This document shows positions 6,061 to 14,912 of a DNA stretch of 64,000 nucleotides, one piece after another. Made by a program: the position numbers and the translations under genes. How positions within the stretch are numbered: position 1 is the stretch's first letter; the number at the start of each line of letters is the position of its first letter. The notes beneath the pieces are model-generated. The model did no database searches and was not told the DNA's origin. It saw only the letters and a program-made list of their open reading frames with translations. The DNA is taken from contig OZ255625.1 in assembly GCA_965276755.1 (NCBI GenBank), forward strand, positions 3,348,001-3,412,000, given 5' to 3'. This stretch comes from CAJCIS01 sp965276755. Its GTDB lineage: Bacteria; Pseudomonadota; Alphaproteobacteria; Acetobacterales; Acetobacteraceae.

Positions 6061-8913
6061 TCACGCGCGCTTTTTGGCCGCCTGCTTCACAGGCAGCAGC
6101 GGTGCCAAAAATCGCGCCGTGTGACTATCCGGATTGGCGGCCACGCTCTCCGGTGTCCCCTCCGCCACGACGCGCCCGCCGCCATCGCCGCCCTCCGGCC
6201 CCATGTCGATAATCCAGTCCGCCGTTTTGATGACCTCCAGATTGTGCTCGATCACCACTACAGTATTGCCCTGATCGACCAGCGCGTGCAGCACTTCGAG
6301 CAGCTTGCGCACATCCTCGAAATGCAGCCCTGTCGTTGGTTCATCCAAAATGTAGAGCGTGCGACCCGTCGCGCGGCGCGCCAGTTCCTTGGCCAGCTTG
6401 ATGCGTTGCGCCTCGCCGCCCGAGAGCGTGGTCGCCTGCTGGCCCAGGCTGATATAGCCGAGCCCAACGCGCTGCAAAATCGATAGCCGGTCGTTGATGC
6501 GGTTGACCACGGAGAAGAAAGGTTGGGCCTCGTCCACGGTCATGGACAGGATATCGGCAATCGACTTGCCGCGGAACTTGATTTCCAGCGTTTCGCGATT
6601 GTAGCGCGCGCCGCGGCAGGTATCACAGGTGACAAAGACGTCGGGCAGGAAGTGCATTTCGATCTTGATCAGCCCGTCGCCCTGGCATGCCTCGCAACGG
6701 CCGCCGCGGACGTTGAAGCTGAAGCGGCCTGATTTGTAGCCGCGCGCGCGGCTGTCGGGCAGTTCGGCAAACCAGTCGCGGATCGGCGCGAACAGATCGG
6801 TGTAGGTCGCCGGATTGCTGCGCGGCGTGCGGCCGATCGGGCTCTGGTCGATGTCGATGATCTTGTCGAGCTGGTCCAACCCTTCGATGCGTGTGTGCGC
6901 GGCCGGCACGCAGCCCGTGCTCATCAGCCTGCGTGACGCCGCCTTGTACAACGTGTCCACCACCAGCGTCGATTTACCGCCGCCAGAGACGCCGGTGACG
7001 CAGGTGAACGTGCCCAGCGGAAAGGACGCGCTCACCTCCTTTAGATTATGCCCAGTGGCGCCCACGACTTTCAGCACGCGCTTGGGATCGATCGGTCGCC
7101 GACGCATCGGCACTTCGATGCGTTTGCGGCCTGAGAGATAATCGCCCGTCAGGCTGGCCGTGTTCTGTTCGACCTCGGCCGGCGTGCCGCTGGCGATCAC
7201 GTGGCCGCCATTCACGCCGGCGCGCGGGCCCATGTCGATCAGGTAATCGGCGGCGCGTATGGCATCCTCGTCGTGCTCGACAACGAGCACGGTATTGCCC
7301 AGCGCCTTTAAGCGCCGCAGCGTGCCAAGCAGGCGTTCATTGTCGCGCTGGTGCAGGCCGATCGAGGGTTCGTCCAACACATACAGCACGCCGGTCAGCC
7401 CCGAACCGATCTGGCTCGCCAGGCGGATGCGCTGGCTTTCCCCGCCTGACAGCGAGGTCGATCCACGCGAGAGCGACAGATAATCCAGCCCGACATCGAC
7501 CAGAAATGTCAGCCGTTCGATGATCTCACGCAAAATGCGCCGTGCGATCTCCGCGCGCTGCGGCGTCAGCGTCGCTTCCACGCCGGCAAACCATTCCAGC
7601 GCCGGGCGTATCGCCAGGTCGGATGTCTGCGCAATCGTCGCGCCGGCAATGCGCACAGCCAAGGCAGCGGGCTTGAGGCGCGCGCCGTGACACACCTCGC
7701 ACGGCTTGTCGGCCTGGTAGCGCGACATCTCCTCCCGAACCCAGGCGCTATCGGTCTCGCGCCAACGCCGCGCGAGATTCTTCATGACGCCCTCAAAGGG
7801 TTTGACCACGGAATAGCTGCGCGCCGTGTCCTTGTAGGTCATTTCGATCGGCGTTTCCCCGCTACCGTCCAGGATGGCGTCACGCACGCGCGCGGGCAAA
7901 TCTTCCCACGGCGTGCGCGTGCTGATCTTGTAGTGGCGCGCCAGGCTTTGCAGCGTCTGGTCGTAATACTGGCTCATCCCGCCGGCCCAGGCGGCGATTG
8001 CACCATCGGCCAGGCTGCGCGTCTCATCAGGCACGACGAGCGCCGGGTCGAAAAACACTTCAATGCCCAAGCCATCGCATTCGGGGCACGCGCCGTGCGG
8101 CGAATTGAAGCTGAACAGGCGCGGCTCAATTTCCTCGATGGTAAAGCCGCTGACCGGACAAGCAAAGCGCGAGGAAAAAGTGGTGCGCGACCCGTCATCG
8201 GCCGACTCCGCGAGCACGATCCCGTCCGGCACCAGGCCTAGCGCCGTCTCAAAACTATCGGCCAGACGCTGCTGGACGCCCGCGCGCACGACGATGCGAT
8301 CAACCACCGCCTCCAGCGTGTGCTTGAGCTTGCGATTGAGCGCAGGCACCTCGGCGATGTCATACAGCTTGCCGTCCACCTTGGCGCGCGCAAAGCCCCG
8401 CCGCTGCAATTCGGCCAATTCCTTGCGGTATTCGCCCTTTCGGTCGCGCACCACAGGGGCGAGCAGCAGCAGGCGCGTTCCCTCGGCCATTGCCATGACG
8501 CGATCGACCATCTGGCTGACCGTCTGCGCCTCGATCGGCAAGCCGGTGGCCGGCGAATAGGGCACGCCCACGCGCGCCCAGAGCAGGCGCATGTAGTCGT
8601 GAATTTCCGTCACCGTGCCCACGGTGCTGCGCGGGTTGCGGCTGGTGGTCTTCTGTTCGATGGAAATGGCCGGGCTCAGCCCCTCGATGCTGTCCACGTC
8701 GGGCTTGCCCATGAGCTCGAGGAACTGGCGGGCATAGGCTGAGAGGCTTTCGACGTAGCGGCGCTGGCCCTCGGCGTAGATCGTGTCGAAGGCAAGGCTG
8801 CTCTTGCCGCTGCCCGAGAGGCCGGTGATGACGGTCAGTTGGTCGCGGGGGATGGTGACGTCGATGTTCTTGAGGTTGTGCTCGCGGGCGCCTCGGACGA
8901 TGATTGCGGCCAA
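6061..8913 (-). CDS. uvrA: Excinuclease ABC subunit A
   Basis: 950-residue DNA damage sensor of nucleotide excision repair. Two ABC ATPase halves are present: Walker A GLSGSGKSS at residues 31-39 and GVSGGGKSTLV in the second half, with signature motifs LSGGESQRIRLASQIG and LSGGEAQRIKLAKELA. The C-terminal zinc module is intact (CEAC and CDTC about 20 residues apart). In the first zinc module CPEC is intact but the partner reads CPVS, with Ser in place of the second Cys. I believe this Ser is usual in alphaproteobacteria. The gene is divergent from ssb; no GTTC-N7-GTTC LexA box was found between them. Confidence 0.97.
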   Translation of the reverse strand: MAAIIVRGAREHNLKNIDVTIPRDQLTVITGLSGSGKSSLAFDTIYAEGQRRYVESLSAYARQFLELMGKPDVDSIEGLSPAISIEQKTTSRNPRSTVGTVTEIHDYMRLLWARVGVPYSPATGLPIEAQTVSQMVDRVMAMAEGTRLLLLAPVVRDRKGEYRKELAELQRRGFARAKVDGKLYDIAEVPALNRKLKHTLEAVVDRIVVRAGVQQRLADSFETALGLVPDGIVLAESADDGSRTTFSSRFACPVSGFTIEEIEPRLFSFNSPHGACPECDGLGIEVFFDPALVVPDETRSLADGAIAAWAGGMSQYYDQTLQSLARHYKISTRTPWEDLPARVRDAILDGSGETPIEMTYKDTARSYSVVKPFEGVMKNLARRWRETDSAWVREEMSRYQADKPCEVCHGARLKPAALAVRIAGATIAQTSDLAIRPALEWFAGVEATLTPQRAEIARRILREIIERLTFLVDVGLDYLSLSRGSTSLSGGESQRIRLASQIGSGLTGVLYVLDEPSIGLHQRDNERLLGTLRRLKALGNTVLVVEHDEDAIRAADYLIDMGPRAGVNGGHVIASGTPAEVEQNTASLTGDYLSGRKRIEVPMRRRPIDPKRVLKVVGATGHNLKEVSASFPLGTFTCVTGVSGGGKSTLVVDTLYKAASRRLMSTGCVPAAHTRIEGLDQLDKIIDIDQSPIGRTPRSNPATYTDLFAPIRDWFAELPDSRARGYKSGRFSFNVRGGRCEACQGDGLIKIEMHFLPDVFVTCDTCRGARYNRETLEIKFRGKSIADILSMTVDEAQPFFSVVNRINDRLSILQRVGLGYISLGQQATTLSGGEAQRIKLAKELARRATGRTLYILDEPTTGLHFEDVRKLLEVLHALVDQGNTVVVIEHNLEVIKTADWIIDMGPEGGDGGGRVVAEGTPESVAANPDSHTARFLAPLLPVKQAAKKRA

Positions 8914-8937
8914 ACGCGCCCCCTTGAGATAAGCAAG

Positions 8938-8981
8938 GCCAGGGCTCTGCCCTGGACCCGCTGGGGCCTGAGGCCCCAGAC
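8938..8981. repeat. Family B repeat, partial copy (B1)
   Basis: Contains the arm hairpin CCAGGGC-TCT-GCCCTGG, the linker ACCCGCT and the inner hairpin CTGGGGCC-TGA-GGCCCCAG. The second terminal arm is missing. It lies in the uvrA-ssb divergent spacer. Confidence 0.75.
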
Positions 8982-9064
8982 CCCCTTACTTAAGGCTGAA
9001 CCAAAGGGGTTTCCATCCTGTTCCGGGGCGCTAGAGTGCGGCAATCAGTGGAGAGTCTGCAACC

Positions 9065-9562
9065 ATGGCGGGTGTCAACAAGGTCATTCTGGTCGGCAAC
9101 CTGGGCAAGGACCCCGAGGCCCGTACTATGCAGAGCGGCGGCAAGGTGGTCTCCTTCAGCATCGCCACGTCCGAGAACTGGACCGACAAGAACAGCGGCG
9201 AGCGCCGCGAAAAAACCCAGTGGCACCGCATTGCCATATACAACGAAAAACTCGGTGAAATTGCCGAGAAATACCTCAAGAAAGGGTCCAAGGCCTACAT
9301 CGAGGGCGCGCTGGAAAGCCGCAAATACACCGACAAGGATGGCGTGGAGCGCGAAACGTTTGAAATCGTGCTGGGCCGCTTCCGCGGAGAGATCGCCCTG
9401 CTGGACAGCCGTGGCGATAGCGCAGGCAGCTACGGCGGCGGCAACGAAGGCGGCTACCGCAGTGAACGAACCACGCCCGCAAGGGCGCCCGCGGCCAAGA
9501 CAGGTGGCAGCCCGAGCTGGGAGCCCGCCGGCGGCGACCTGGACGACGAAATACCCTTCTAA
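9065..9562 (+). CDS. ssb: Single-stranded DNA-binding protein
   Basis: 165 residues. The N-terminal OB fold is typical (MAGVNKVILVGNLGKDPEAR, then TQWHRIAIYNEKLGEIAEKY). A flexible Gly/Ser/Pro linker leads to the acidic tip DLDDEIPF, which binds partner proteins of replication and repair. Divergent transcription with uvrA is a common arrangement. It ends 9 bases before a strong terminator. Confidence 0.97.
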   Translation: MAGVNKVILVGNLGKDPEARTMQSGGKVVSFSIATSENWTDKNSGERREKTQWHRIAIYNEKLGEIAEKYLKKGSKAYIEGALESRKYTDKDGVERETFEIVLGRFRGEIALLDSRGDSAGSYGGGNEGGYRSERTTPARAPAAKTGGSPSWEPAGGDLDDEIPF

Positions 9563-9571
9563 AGATTGGAT

Positions 9572-9622
9572 CCCAAAGGCTCGCCTTTGGCGGGGTCCAG
9601 GGGCAGAGCCCCTGGCCTTTTT
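9572..9622 (+). terminator. Family B-derived terminator after ssb (B2)
   Basis: Two consecutive hairpins, CCAAAGG-CTCG-CCTTTGG and CCAGGGGC-AGA-GCCCCTGG, the second followed by CCTTTTT. The second hairpin and its GCGGGGT foot are the right terminal arm of family B, here serving as a textbook intrinsic terminator for ssb. Confidence 0.8.
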
Positions 9623-9719
9623 GACACTGCACCGGCGTCCTCACGAAAACGCCAATTGACCCCCCGCCGCGACCCAAGTCCTGTTCGCTCCACAAACAAA
9701 AAACAACGGGAGACGGACC

Positions 9720-10619
9720 ATGCCATGCACAAAGCTCGCGGCCACCACCCTGCTGGGCATGACGCTCGCAGCCCAAGCCCATGCCGGCCGCTATGACGTG
9801 GCGCCGAATATTGGCGTCGGCATCGCACTGGCGGCGATCAATCCGGCCGCGGCCCCGGACGGCGCCAATCTCGCCCGCTGCCATTCCCGCGTGGACCCCT
9901 ATCCCGTCGTGCTCGTCAACGGCACATTCTCGGTCATGCAAAGCGATTTCGCCGCACTCGCACCGCACTTGGCCAATGCCGGCTATTGCGTCTACACGTT
10001 CAATTATGGCGGCGCCTATCCGACCGCGCCGATTCAGGCCATCGGCCCGGTCGCTACCTCCGTCCAGCAACTCGCAACCTTTGTTCAGCAGGTCAAAGCC
10101 GCCACAGGTGCCGCCCGCATCGATATGGTTGGCCATTCGCAAGGCGGCATGCTGACCGAGTATTACGCAAAGGTGCTGCAGGGCGCTGCCAACATACACA
10201 CCATCGTAGCCCTTTCCCCCACTACGCACGGCACCACGCTGGATGGCCTGACGAATCTGGCCGCCTTCTTTCCGGGTGCCAACGCACTGGTCCAAAATGC
10301 CTGTCCAGCCTGCAGCGATCAGGAGGTAGGCTCGGCCATTATCGACACGCTGGATCAAGGCCCGATCGCGCAAACGGGCGTGAATTACACGATCATCGAA
10401 ACACTCAACGAAAACGTCGTCACGCCGGTTGGCTCCTCGTTCATCAACGAGGCAGGTGTGCTCAACGAATACGTTCAGAGCTTCTGCCCATACGACACCG
10501 TGGACCACATGGATCTGTCATACGATAACGTGGTCTTCCAACTCATCCAGAACGCGCTTGCACCCAAGTCCGCGCACCAGCCATCGTGCCGCTCGGAATT
10601 TCCCGCCTCGGCCAAGTAA
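9720..10619 (+). CDS. Exported alpha/beta-hydrolase lipase (class 2 type)
   Basis: 299-residue secreted lipase or esterase. Signal peptide through about residue 22 (AAQAHA). The oxyanion-strand motif PVVLVNGTF lies near residues 62-70, the nucleophile Ser140 is in GHSQGG, and His263 is in VDHMDLSYD. In related class 2 lipases the catalytic acid sits in a YDEVVTP-like motif; here that reads LNENVVTP (residues 229-236), so the acid would be Glu231 or absent. Four C-terminal-half cysteines (CPACS, FCPYD, SCRSE) suggest disulfides. It stands alone between the ssb terminator and a family C repeat. Confidence 0.8.
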   Translation: MPCTKLAATTLLGMTLAAQAHAGRYDVAPNIGVGIALAAINPAAAPDGANLARCHSRVDPYPVVLVNGTFSVMQSDFAALAPHLANAGYCVYTFNYGGAYPTAPIQAIGPVATSVQQLATFVQQVKAATGAARIDMVGHSQGGMLTEYYAKVLQGAANIHTIVALSPTTHGTTLDGLTNLAAFFPGANALVQNACPACSDQEVGSAIIDTLDQGPIAQTGVNYTIIETLNENVVTPVGSSFINEAGVLNEYVQSFCPYDTVDHMDLSYDNVVFQLIQNALAPKSAHQPSCRSEFPASAK

Positions 10620-10623
10620 TAGA

Positions 10624-10657
10624 CAAAAGTTTTTGCTTCTTTTTTTCAAAAAAGAAG
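10624..10657. repeat. Family C repeat, single arm (C1)
   Basis: CAAAAGTTTTTG followed by hairpin CTTC-T7-C-A6-GAAG. It lies between the stop codons of the convergent lipase and sco genes, where a stem with long T and A runs could act as a bidirectional terminator. Confidence 0.8.
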
Positions 10658-10669
10658 ACGTTCCTTCGT

Positions 10670-11302
10670 TCAAGCCGCCGGCGTGAGGTAGCGCGCCAGC
10701 GCCTGAGCCATTACCATCTCGGACGCATCGGCCGGGATGGGCGCGGCCAATGTGCCATCCGGCGCAAACAGCAGGATGACCGAACTGTGGTCCACAGTGA
10801 TATGGCGCGCCGTGCCGTGCGCGACGGCCACAACGCCATATTCCTGCGCCACGCGTGCAATCACCGCAGGCGCGCCGGTCAGGCCGAGAAGCCCAGGCCG
10901 GAAATTGCTGACATAGCGTTGCAATACCGCCGGCGTGTCGCGCGTCGGGTCCACCGTAATGAACAACGGCTGCACACGCTGCGCCTTTTCGCCAAGGCGG
11001 CCTAACGCGGCAGTCAGCGTGTTCAACGTCGTTGGGCAGACATCCTGGCACGCCGTGTAGCCGAAATAGACCGCCAGGTATTTGCCCGGAAAGCTGTGCT
11101 CGGTGACGGTGCGGCCGTCATCGGCCACAAGGCTGAACGGGCCGCCTATGGCTCGGGTGTGGCGGGACTCTGGACTGGTCACCCAGAGAAAAGCTGCGGC
11201 CAAGACACAAATAACGGCAGCGCCGGCAGTGGCTCGCCGCAGCGCTCGCCGGTTGCGGGTGTTGCGGATATCGGCAGGCTTACGTCTCATTGCACGCGGC
11301 AT
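10670..11302 (-). CDS. SCO1/SenC-type copper chaperone
   Basis: 210-residue membrane-anchored thioredoxin-fold protein. After one N-terminal transmembrane helix (about residues 27-42) come the copper ligands C85-x3-C89 (TACQDVCPTT) and His172 (VDHSS), the set needed for Cu(I)/Cu(II) binding. Members deliver copper to the CuA site of cytochrome oxidase or act as thiol reductases. It is the last gene of the copC-copD minus-strand cluster, 50 bases after copD. The start at 11302 is a best guess between several in-frame ATGs. Confidence 0.87.
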   Translation of the reverse strand: MPRAMRRKPADIRNTRNRRALRRATAGAAVICVLAAAFLWVTSPESRHTRAIGGPFSLVADDGRTVTEHSFPGKYLAVYFGYTACQDVCPTTLNTLTAALGRLGEKAQRVQPLFITVDPTRDTPAVLQRYVSNFRPGLLGLTGAPAVIARVAQEYGVVAVAHGTARHITVDHSSVILLFAPDGTLAAPIPADASEMVMAQALARYLTPAA

Positions 11303-11351
11303 TTTTGAAAGGGGTCCTGGGTTTGACCGATCAACGGGCAAGCTGCGTCAT

Positions 11352-12296
11352 CTATTTGGCCGAAGGGAGTGGTTGTTGGTGCATCGCAGGCGGCAGGCCG
11401 CTCAGAACAACCGCGGCCAACACAATAGCGATTGCAGCACCGCTCTGCAGGGCGATGCTGCGCACGAGCACGCGTTTGGCAGCACCCGGCTCGCCATGCA
11501 GCAGGCCAGGCGCAAAGCGATAGCGATTCAGCACGGCAAATCCTAGCAGCACGCCGAACAGCACGAGCTTGCTCATTGCCACCCAGCCGTACGCTGTCGT
11601 CAACAAACCTGAAATCGTTCCGATCAACACCCAGCTTTGGAACGCGGCGGAAACCACCAGCGCGGCAATGCACCCTTGCCCCAGCGGCGAGAACCAGCGC
11701 GCCGCAATAGCGCCCGCGTGAGGCGTCGCGCCCCTCACCAATAAAAGCAGCGGCAATAAGCCGCCAAGCCAGGCGCCGGCACCCAAAAGATGCAGCACGT
11801 CGCATGCCAGAAGTACGCTCGGCCCGTCATGCATGGAATAGGCGTGTCCATGGCCGGCCTGAAGCGCCAGCGCGCATGCAGCCAAACCCAACCCTGCATA
11901 CGCGCGCTGCGTGCCGTCGGTCACGCCCAGCGCGATCATGCACGCAGCCAGCGCCACCCACTGCGCGAGAAGGACGTGGCCGAATGCTGTACTGGTCAGC
12001 ACCGTCGGCACGGCGCCAAAGGTCTGGCCCAGGCCAGGCGCATCGGCCATCACCCCCGCCTGCACGACAAGCCAGAACGCGCCGGCGACAAGTCCGAGCG
12101 CCGTGCTCGCCCGCGCCAATATCAGCAAGGCTCGCCTGGCCCCGGCAACGTCCTCGGCCGCCATGCTGGCAAATGCCCGGGGTGCGACGACTGCGCGAAA
12201 CACCAGCGTGCCGAACACCGACAACATGGCGCAGAGCATTACGGTGCGCGCAGCGCAGAGCGGCAAGCCGCCCTGCAGGTCGAAGCGTGGCAACAT
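11352..12296 (-). CDS. copD: CopD-family copper-transport membrane protein
   Basis: 314-residue polytopic inner-membrane protein with about eight hydrophobic helices. The family signature is around QAGHGHAYSMHDGP and DVLHLLGAGAWLGGLLPLL, whose His residues are candidate copper ligands. CopD proteins are thought to move copper across the inner membrane with CopC. The ATG at 12296 is two bases after the copC stop, indicating coupled translation. The frame stays open far upstream, but only as a shadow of copC. Confidence 0.88.
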   Translation of the reverse strand: MLPRFDLQGGLPLCAARTVMLCAMLSVFGTLVFRAVVAPRAFASMAAEDVAGARRALLILARASTALGLVAGAFWLVVQAGVMADAPGLGQTFGAVPTVLTSTAFGHVLLAQWVALAACMIALGVTDGTQRAYAGLGLAACALALQAGHGHAYSMHDGPSVLLACDVLHLLGAGAWLGGLLPLLLLVRGATPHAGAIAARWFSPLGQGCIAALVVSAAFQSWVLIGTISGLLTTAYGWVAMSKLVLFGVLLGFAVLNRYRFAPGLLHGEPGAAKRVLVRSIALQSGAAIAIVLAAVVLSGLPPAMHQQPLPSAK

Positions 12297-12298
12297 CG

Positions 12299-12664
12299 CT
12301 ATGGTGTCACCGTAAAACGGAATGTCCCCTGCGTCTTGTGCGTATCGACGGAGGTGACGTGCCAGACCACGGTATACGTCCCAGCGCCCAATTTGTTCAA
12401 GCCGACGGCAAGCCTGGTTGCATCGCCAGGCTGCGTGTGCGTGCCACCGATTGTGACGCTCGCACCCGAGGCGTTCGAGACCTCGATCGTGGAGAAAGCG
12501 GGCTCCACCCCTTGCGTGAAGTGCAACACAACTTCTGGGGGCGATGTGGAACTGTCGCTGCCCACGCGCGGCAGTGCGCCATCGAGAAAGGCGTGCGCGC
12601 AGGCGGGCAGGGGGGCGAGCATGCAGCATGCGGCAGTAAGGATGCCAATCGCGGGCAGTCTCAT
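12299..12664 (-). CDS. copC: Periplasmic copper-binding protein CopC
   Basis: 121 residues. Cleavage after ACA would expose His24 as the mature N-terminus (HAFL), the classic start of the Cu(II) site. The partner motif near the end reads HVTSVDTHKTQG. The methionine-rich Cu(I) site of plasmid CopC proteins is not evident, so this is probably a Cu(II)-only member. The start ATG overlaps the stop of the upstream gene by four bases, and copD follows at once, so the three are translationally coupled. Confidence 0.9.
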   Translation of the reverse strand: MRLPAIGILTAACCMLAPLPACAHAFLDGALPRVGSDSSTSPPEVVLHFTQGVEPAFSTIEVSNASGASVTIGGTHTQPGDATRLAVGLNKLGAGTYTVVWHVTSVDTHKTQGTFRFTVTP

Positions 12665-13611
12665 CGCAGGAGCTCCAACAGCGGCGCACCGATGCCGCGC
12701 GGATAGAGGTCATCGAGGAAGATGTGAAACTGCACGGCCACGCCCACATTCGTGCCCGCGCCTTTGTTGAGCGGGATCAGCGCTTCCACGCCAATCTGAT
12801 ACCAGGTCCGCAGATAAATGAAGCCCGGCGCCAGAGTCCACGTCGTCGGCCCATTGCCGCCCGATGTGGTGGGCGAGGTCCAGTTAACTTCGGCAATTGG
12901 GATCAGATGCGCGAAAGGCTCGGCCAGGCCGAAATCCTTGATCTGATTCTGTAGGTACGGGATGGAATACTGCACCGAGAATGACCCGATCCACTGATTT
13001 GCTCCGCCATTATTGGTGCGCGTGGAGCTGAGCCCCGTCATCGGATCGAGCTCGGCGTATGTCTTGATGCCCTTGTCGGCGATCAGGTAGCTGAGCTCGC
13101 CCGAGACCTGCAGCGGATGCAGGAATGGCACGGGGATTTCGTCGATCCCCTTGCCCAGATAGACCGTGGGCGCCGTGGTGCCGTACTCGTCCGAGCCGAT
13201 ATGGGACGTGCCGGTGCGCCCGAACTCGCGGATCACGCCGAAGCCGAGCTGGAAATCGTTGTCAGGGCTGACGCACTTGGCCCATTTGGAGGTAATGGTC
13301 AGATCGTTCCAGCCGGTCTGCGTCTTGGCGTTGTTTGTTTGATTTATGTTATAGCCGTCATTAAACGCAAAACCGATCTCCTCAGTGAGGCGCTTGTCGT
13401 ACTCGAACTGCGCGCTGGTGTCGTGCCCAGGGCCGGGGCCGCCAGCGGCGGCCGCGCGCGTATAGACGATCTGCGGAATTGTCGCTTCATCGGCAATGCC
13501 GGGATCATCCATCGTCAGGGTCACGGGAAAGACGCGGCTGCCGCAAACGGCGTGCGCGTGCGCCGGGCTGGCGCGCAGGCACACGCCACCGGCGCAGCAC
13601 AAAGCTGCCAT
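12661..13611 (-). CDS. Exported beta-rich outer-membrane-type protein of the copper cluster
   Basis: 316 residues with an N-terminal signal-like segment ending about PAHAHA. The rest alternates polar and aromatic residues as in small outer-membrane barrels (DLTITSKWAKC, FQLGFGVIREFGRTGT, WTLAPGFIYLRTWYQIGVEAL). No family named with confidence. Its stop overlaps the copC start, so it belongs to the copper operon as first gene. A porin-like or metal-related outer-membrane role is inference from position. No clear ribosome site precedes the chosen ATG. Confidence 0.55.
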   Translation of the reverse strand: MAALCCAGGVCLRASPAHAHAVCGSRVFPVTLTMDDPGIADEATIPQIVYTRAAAAGGPGPGHDTSAQFEYDKRLTEEIGFAFNDGYNINQTNNAKTQTGWNDLTITSKWAKCVSPDNDFQLGFGVIREFGRTGTSHIGSDEYGTTAPTVYLGKGIDEIPVPFLHPLQVSGELSYLIADKGIKTYAELDPMTGLSSTRTNNGGANQWIGSFSVQYSIPYLQNQIKDFGLAEPFAHLIPIAEVNWTSPTTSGGNGPTTWTLAPGFIYLRTWYQIGVEALIPLNKGAGTNVGVAVQFHIFLDDLYPRGIGAPLLELLR

Positions 13612-13693
13612 CGAAAGGGTTTTGAACAGGGGTGAACTCGTCTGTTATGCATGAGATCAGGCGCGGCACTTGCCGCGGGCGAGCACTCAGCGA

Positions 13694-14083
13694 TCAGACG
13701 ATGTCAGGTGGTCCTCGGGGGTAAAACGCCGCGCGCACACGTGCTGGTGGTGCCCGCGCACCTGGTGGTGTGGCCGTCCCAATTCTGCCCAGAACAGGCG
13801 AGAAAAGGAACGCCTTTCCCGCAAGCACCACCACGGCATGGCCGTGGTCTGACAGGATGCGGGCAAGGGCGTGATCGGGAACCTGGCGATGGAGCGGCGT
13901 GCCGTCGTGCTTGCCAGGATGCGGGCCGCTCTGGCAGAAAATGGCGACGCTCGCGGCCAGCCTGGCCTGCGCCTCGGCCGCGGCGTGCATGGGCACGGCA
14001 GCACCCGCGCTGATCTGGCAGGCAAGTGCCAATGCGACTGCCAGGACGCGAACGCGCAGCCATCGCGGAAAGCGGCGGGACAT
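13694..14083 (-). CDS. Small exported DUF2946-like protein
   Basis: 129 residues: basic N-terminus and hydrophobic signal (VRVLAVALALACQISAGAA), a short His-containing middle, and an alanine/proline-rich end with RGPP (FYPRGPPDIV). That ending and the placement beside copper genes recall DUF2946 proteins, which often sit near copper or TonB genes. The cysteine-histidine cluster usual in that family is missing; only one Cys remains in the mature part (FCQSGPHPGKHDG). It is upstream of, and codirectional with, the copper operon. The start was chosen at the signal peptide and lacks a strong ribosome site. Confidence 0.45.
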   Translation of the reverse strand: MSRRFPRWLRVRVLAVALALACQISAGAAVPMHAAAEAQARLAASVAIFCQSGPHPGKHDGTPLHRQVPDHALARILSDHGHAVVVLAGKAFLFSPVLGRIGTATPPGARAPPARVRAAFYPRGPPDIV

Positions 14084-14120
14084 CGGGGGGATATAGCAGA
14101 AGGGGGACAGAAGAAAAGCA

Positions 14121-14153
14121 GTCCTTTTTTGAAAAAAAGGACCAAAAGCTTTT
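14121..14153. repeat. Family C repeat, single arm (C2)
   Basis: Hairpin GTCC-T6-GA7-GGAC followed by CAAAAGCTTTT, inverted relative to C1. It lies in the spacer between the divergent DUF2946-like gene and the next exported protein. Confidence 0.75.
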
Positions 14154-14192
14154 ACCTTTGCTATTCCGGGGCGGAACCGAGGGAGTCCTACA

Positions 14193-14741
14193 ATGAAAAT
14201 GCCATGCTTGCTCGCCATGCTGTGCCTGTCCGCGCCGGCACTCGCCGCGCCTGCTCGGGACGATACAACCACCCATTGCAGCAACACGGGTGGGGCAATA
14301 ATCGTCCGCACGCCGGCCTACGGCACCAACGGCGGCAATCCCCTCTACCTTGCCAAAACCAGACAGTGGTGCGAGTACACCGCCCACGACAGCTCCAAGA
14401 TCGACCTGCTGGTGAGCACGCTTAACACCGCCAAGCCGACGCTTGCAGCTCTTGCTTATTACGCGCAGGTGCCGTTCGATGGGGCCAACTGCCAGGGCAG
14501 CCCAGGTTCGTGCTACTGCTCCCAACTCGGCGGCACCGATCTGTTCGGCGGCGTCAATGCGGCCGGCGGCGGCTGGGTGTCCGCAACAGACCCCAATGAT
14601 GTGCTGGATGCCTGCATCTTTCCTGATCTGTCTTCGATTGACGCCTATGGGCTGTTCTACCATTCGGCAAACATTATCCGCGGCAAGAATTTGGCGCGTG
14701 TGCTGCGTTACAAAAATACAAGTAATACCAATCCGCGTTGA
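14193..14741 (+). CDS. Exported cysteine-containing protein of unknown function
   Basis: 182 residues with a signal peptide (MKMPCLLAMLCLSAPALAAP). The mature part has six cysteines (HCSNTGG, QWCEYT, NCQGSPGSCYCSQLGG, DACIFPD), probably in disulfides, and many Gly, Asn and Tyr. No family recognised. It appears to be a single-gene unit, with repeats on both sides (C2 upstream, A3 downstream). Confidence 0.65.
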   Translation: MKMPCLLAMLCLSAPALAAPARDDTTTHCSNTGGAIIVRTPAYGTNGGNPLYLAKTRQWCEYTAHDSSKIDLLVSTLNTAKPTLAALAYYAQVPFDGANCQGSPGSCYCSQLGGTDLFGGVNAAGGGWVSATDPNDVLDACIFPDLSSIDAYGLFYHSANIIRGKNLARVLRYKNTSNTNPR

Positions 14742-14770
14742 GACTGACACATGTTCAAGGTGAGAAACGT

Positions 14771-14866
14771 TGGGGGAGATGTGCCATCCCCCCCAAACCC
14801 GTCATTTATTAGGAATCAACTTAAATGATGACGGGGGGTCTGGGGGGGCAGGCACTGCTCCCCCAG
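14771..14866. repeat. Family A repeat, complete copy with unlike arms (A3)
   Basis: Left arm has the common tip GATGTGCCATC; right arm has the second tip type, GGCAGGCACTGC. The GACCCCCC segment of the left arm is shortened, reading AACCCGTC. Confidence 0.85.
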
Positions 14867-14912
14867 CTTTCTTCAGAGTCAATCTTTCTGCGGGTTGGTA
14901 TAAGTAGCAAGA

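Noticed and set aside
8914..9064. A LexA-controlled SOS promoter between uvrA and ssb
   Set aside because: Expected for these genes, but neither GTTC-N7-GTTC nor its complement is present. GTTC occurs once (in CTGTTCCGG) without a partner at the right spacing.
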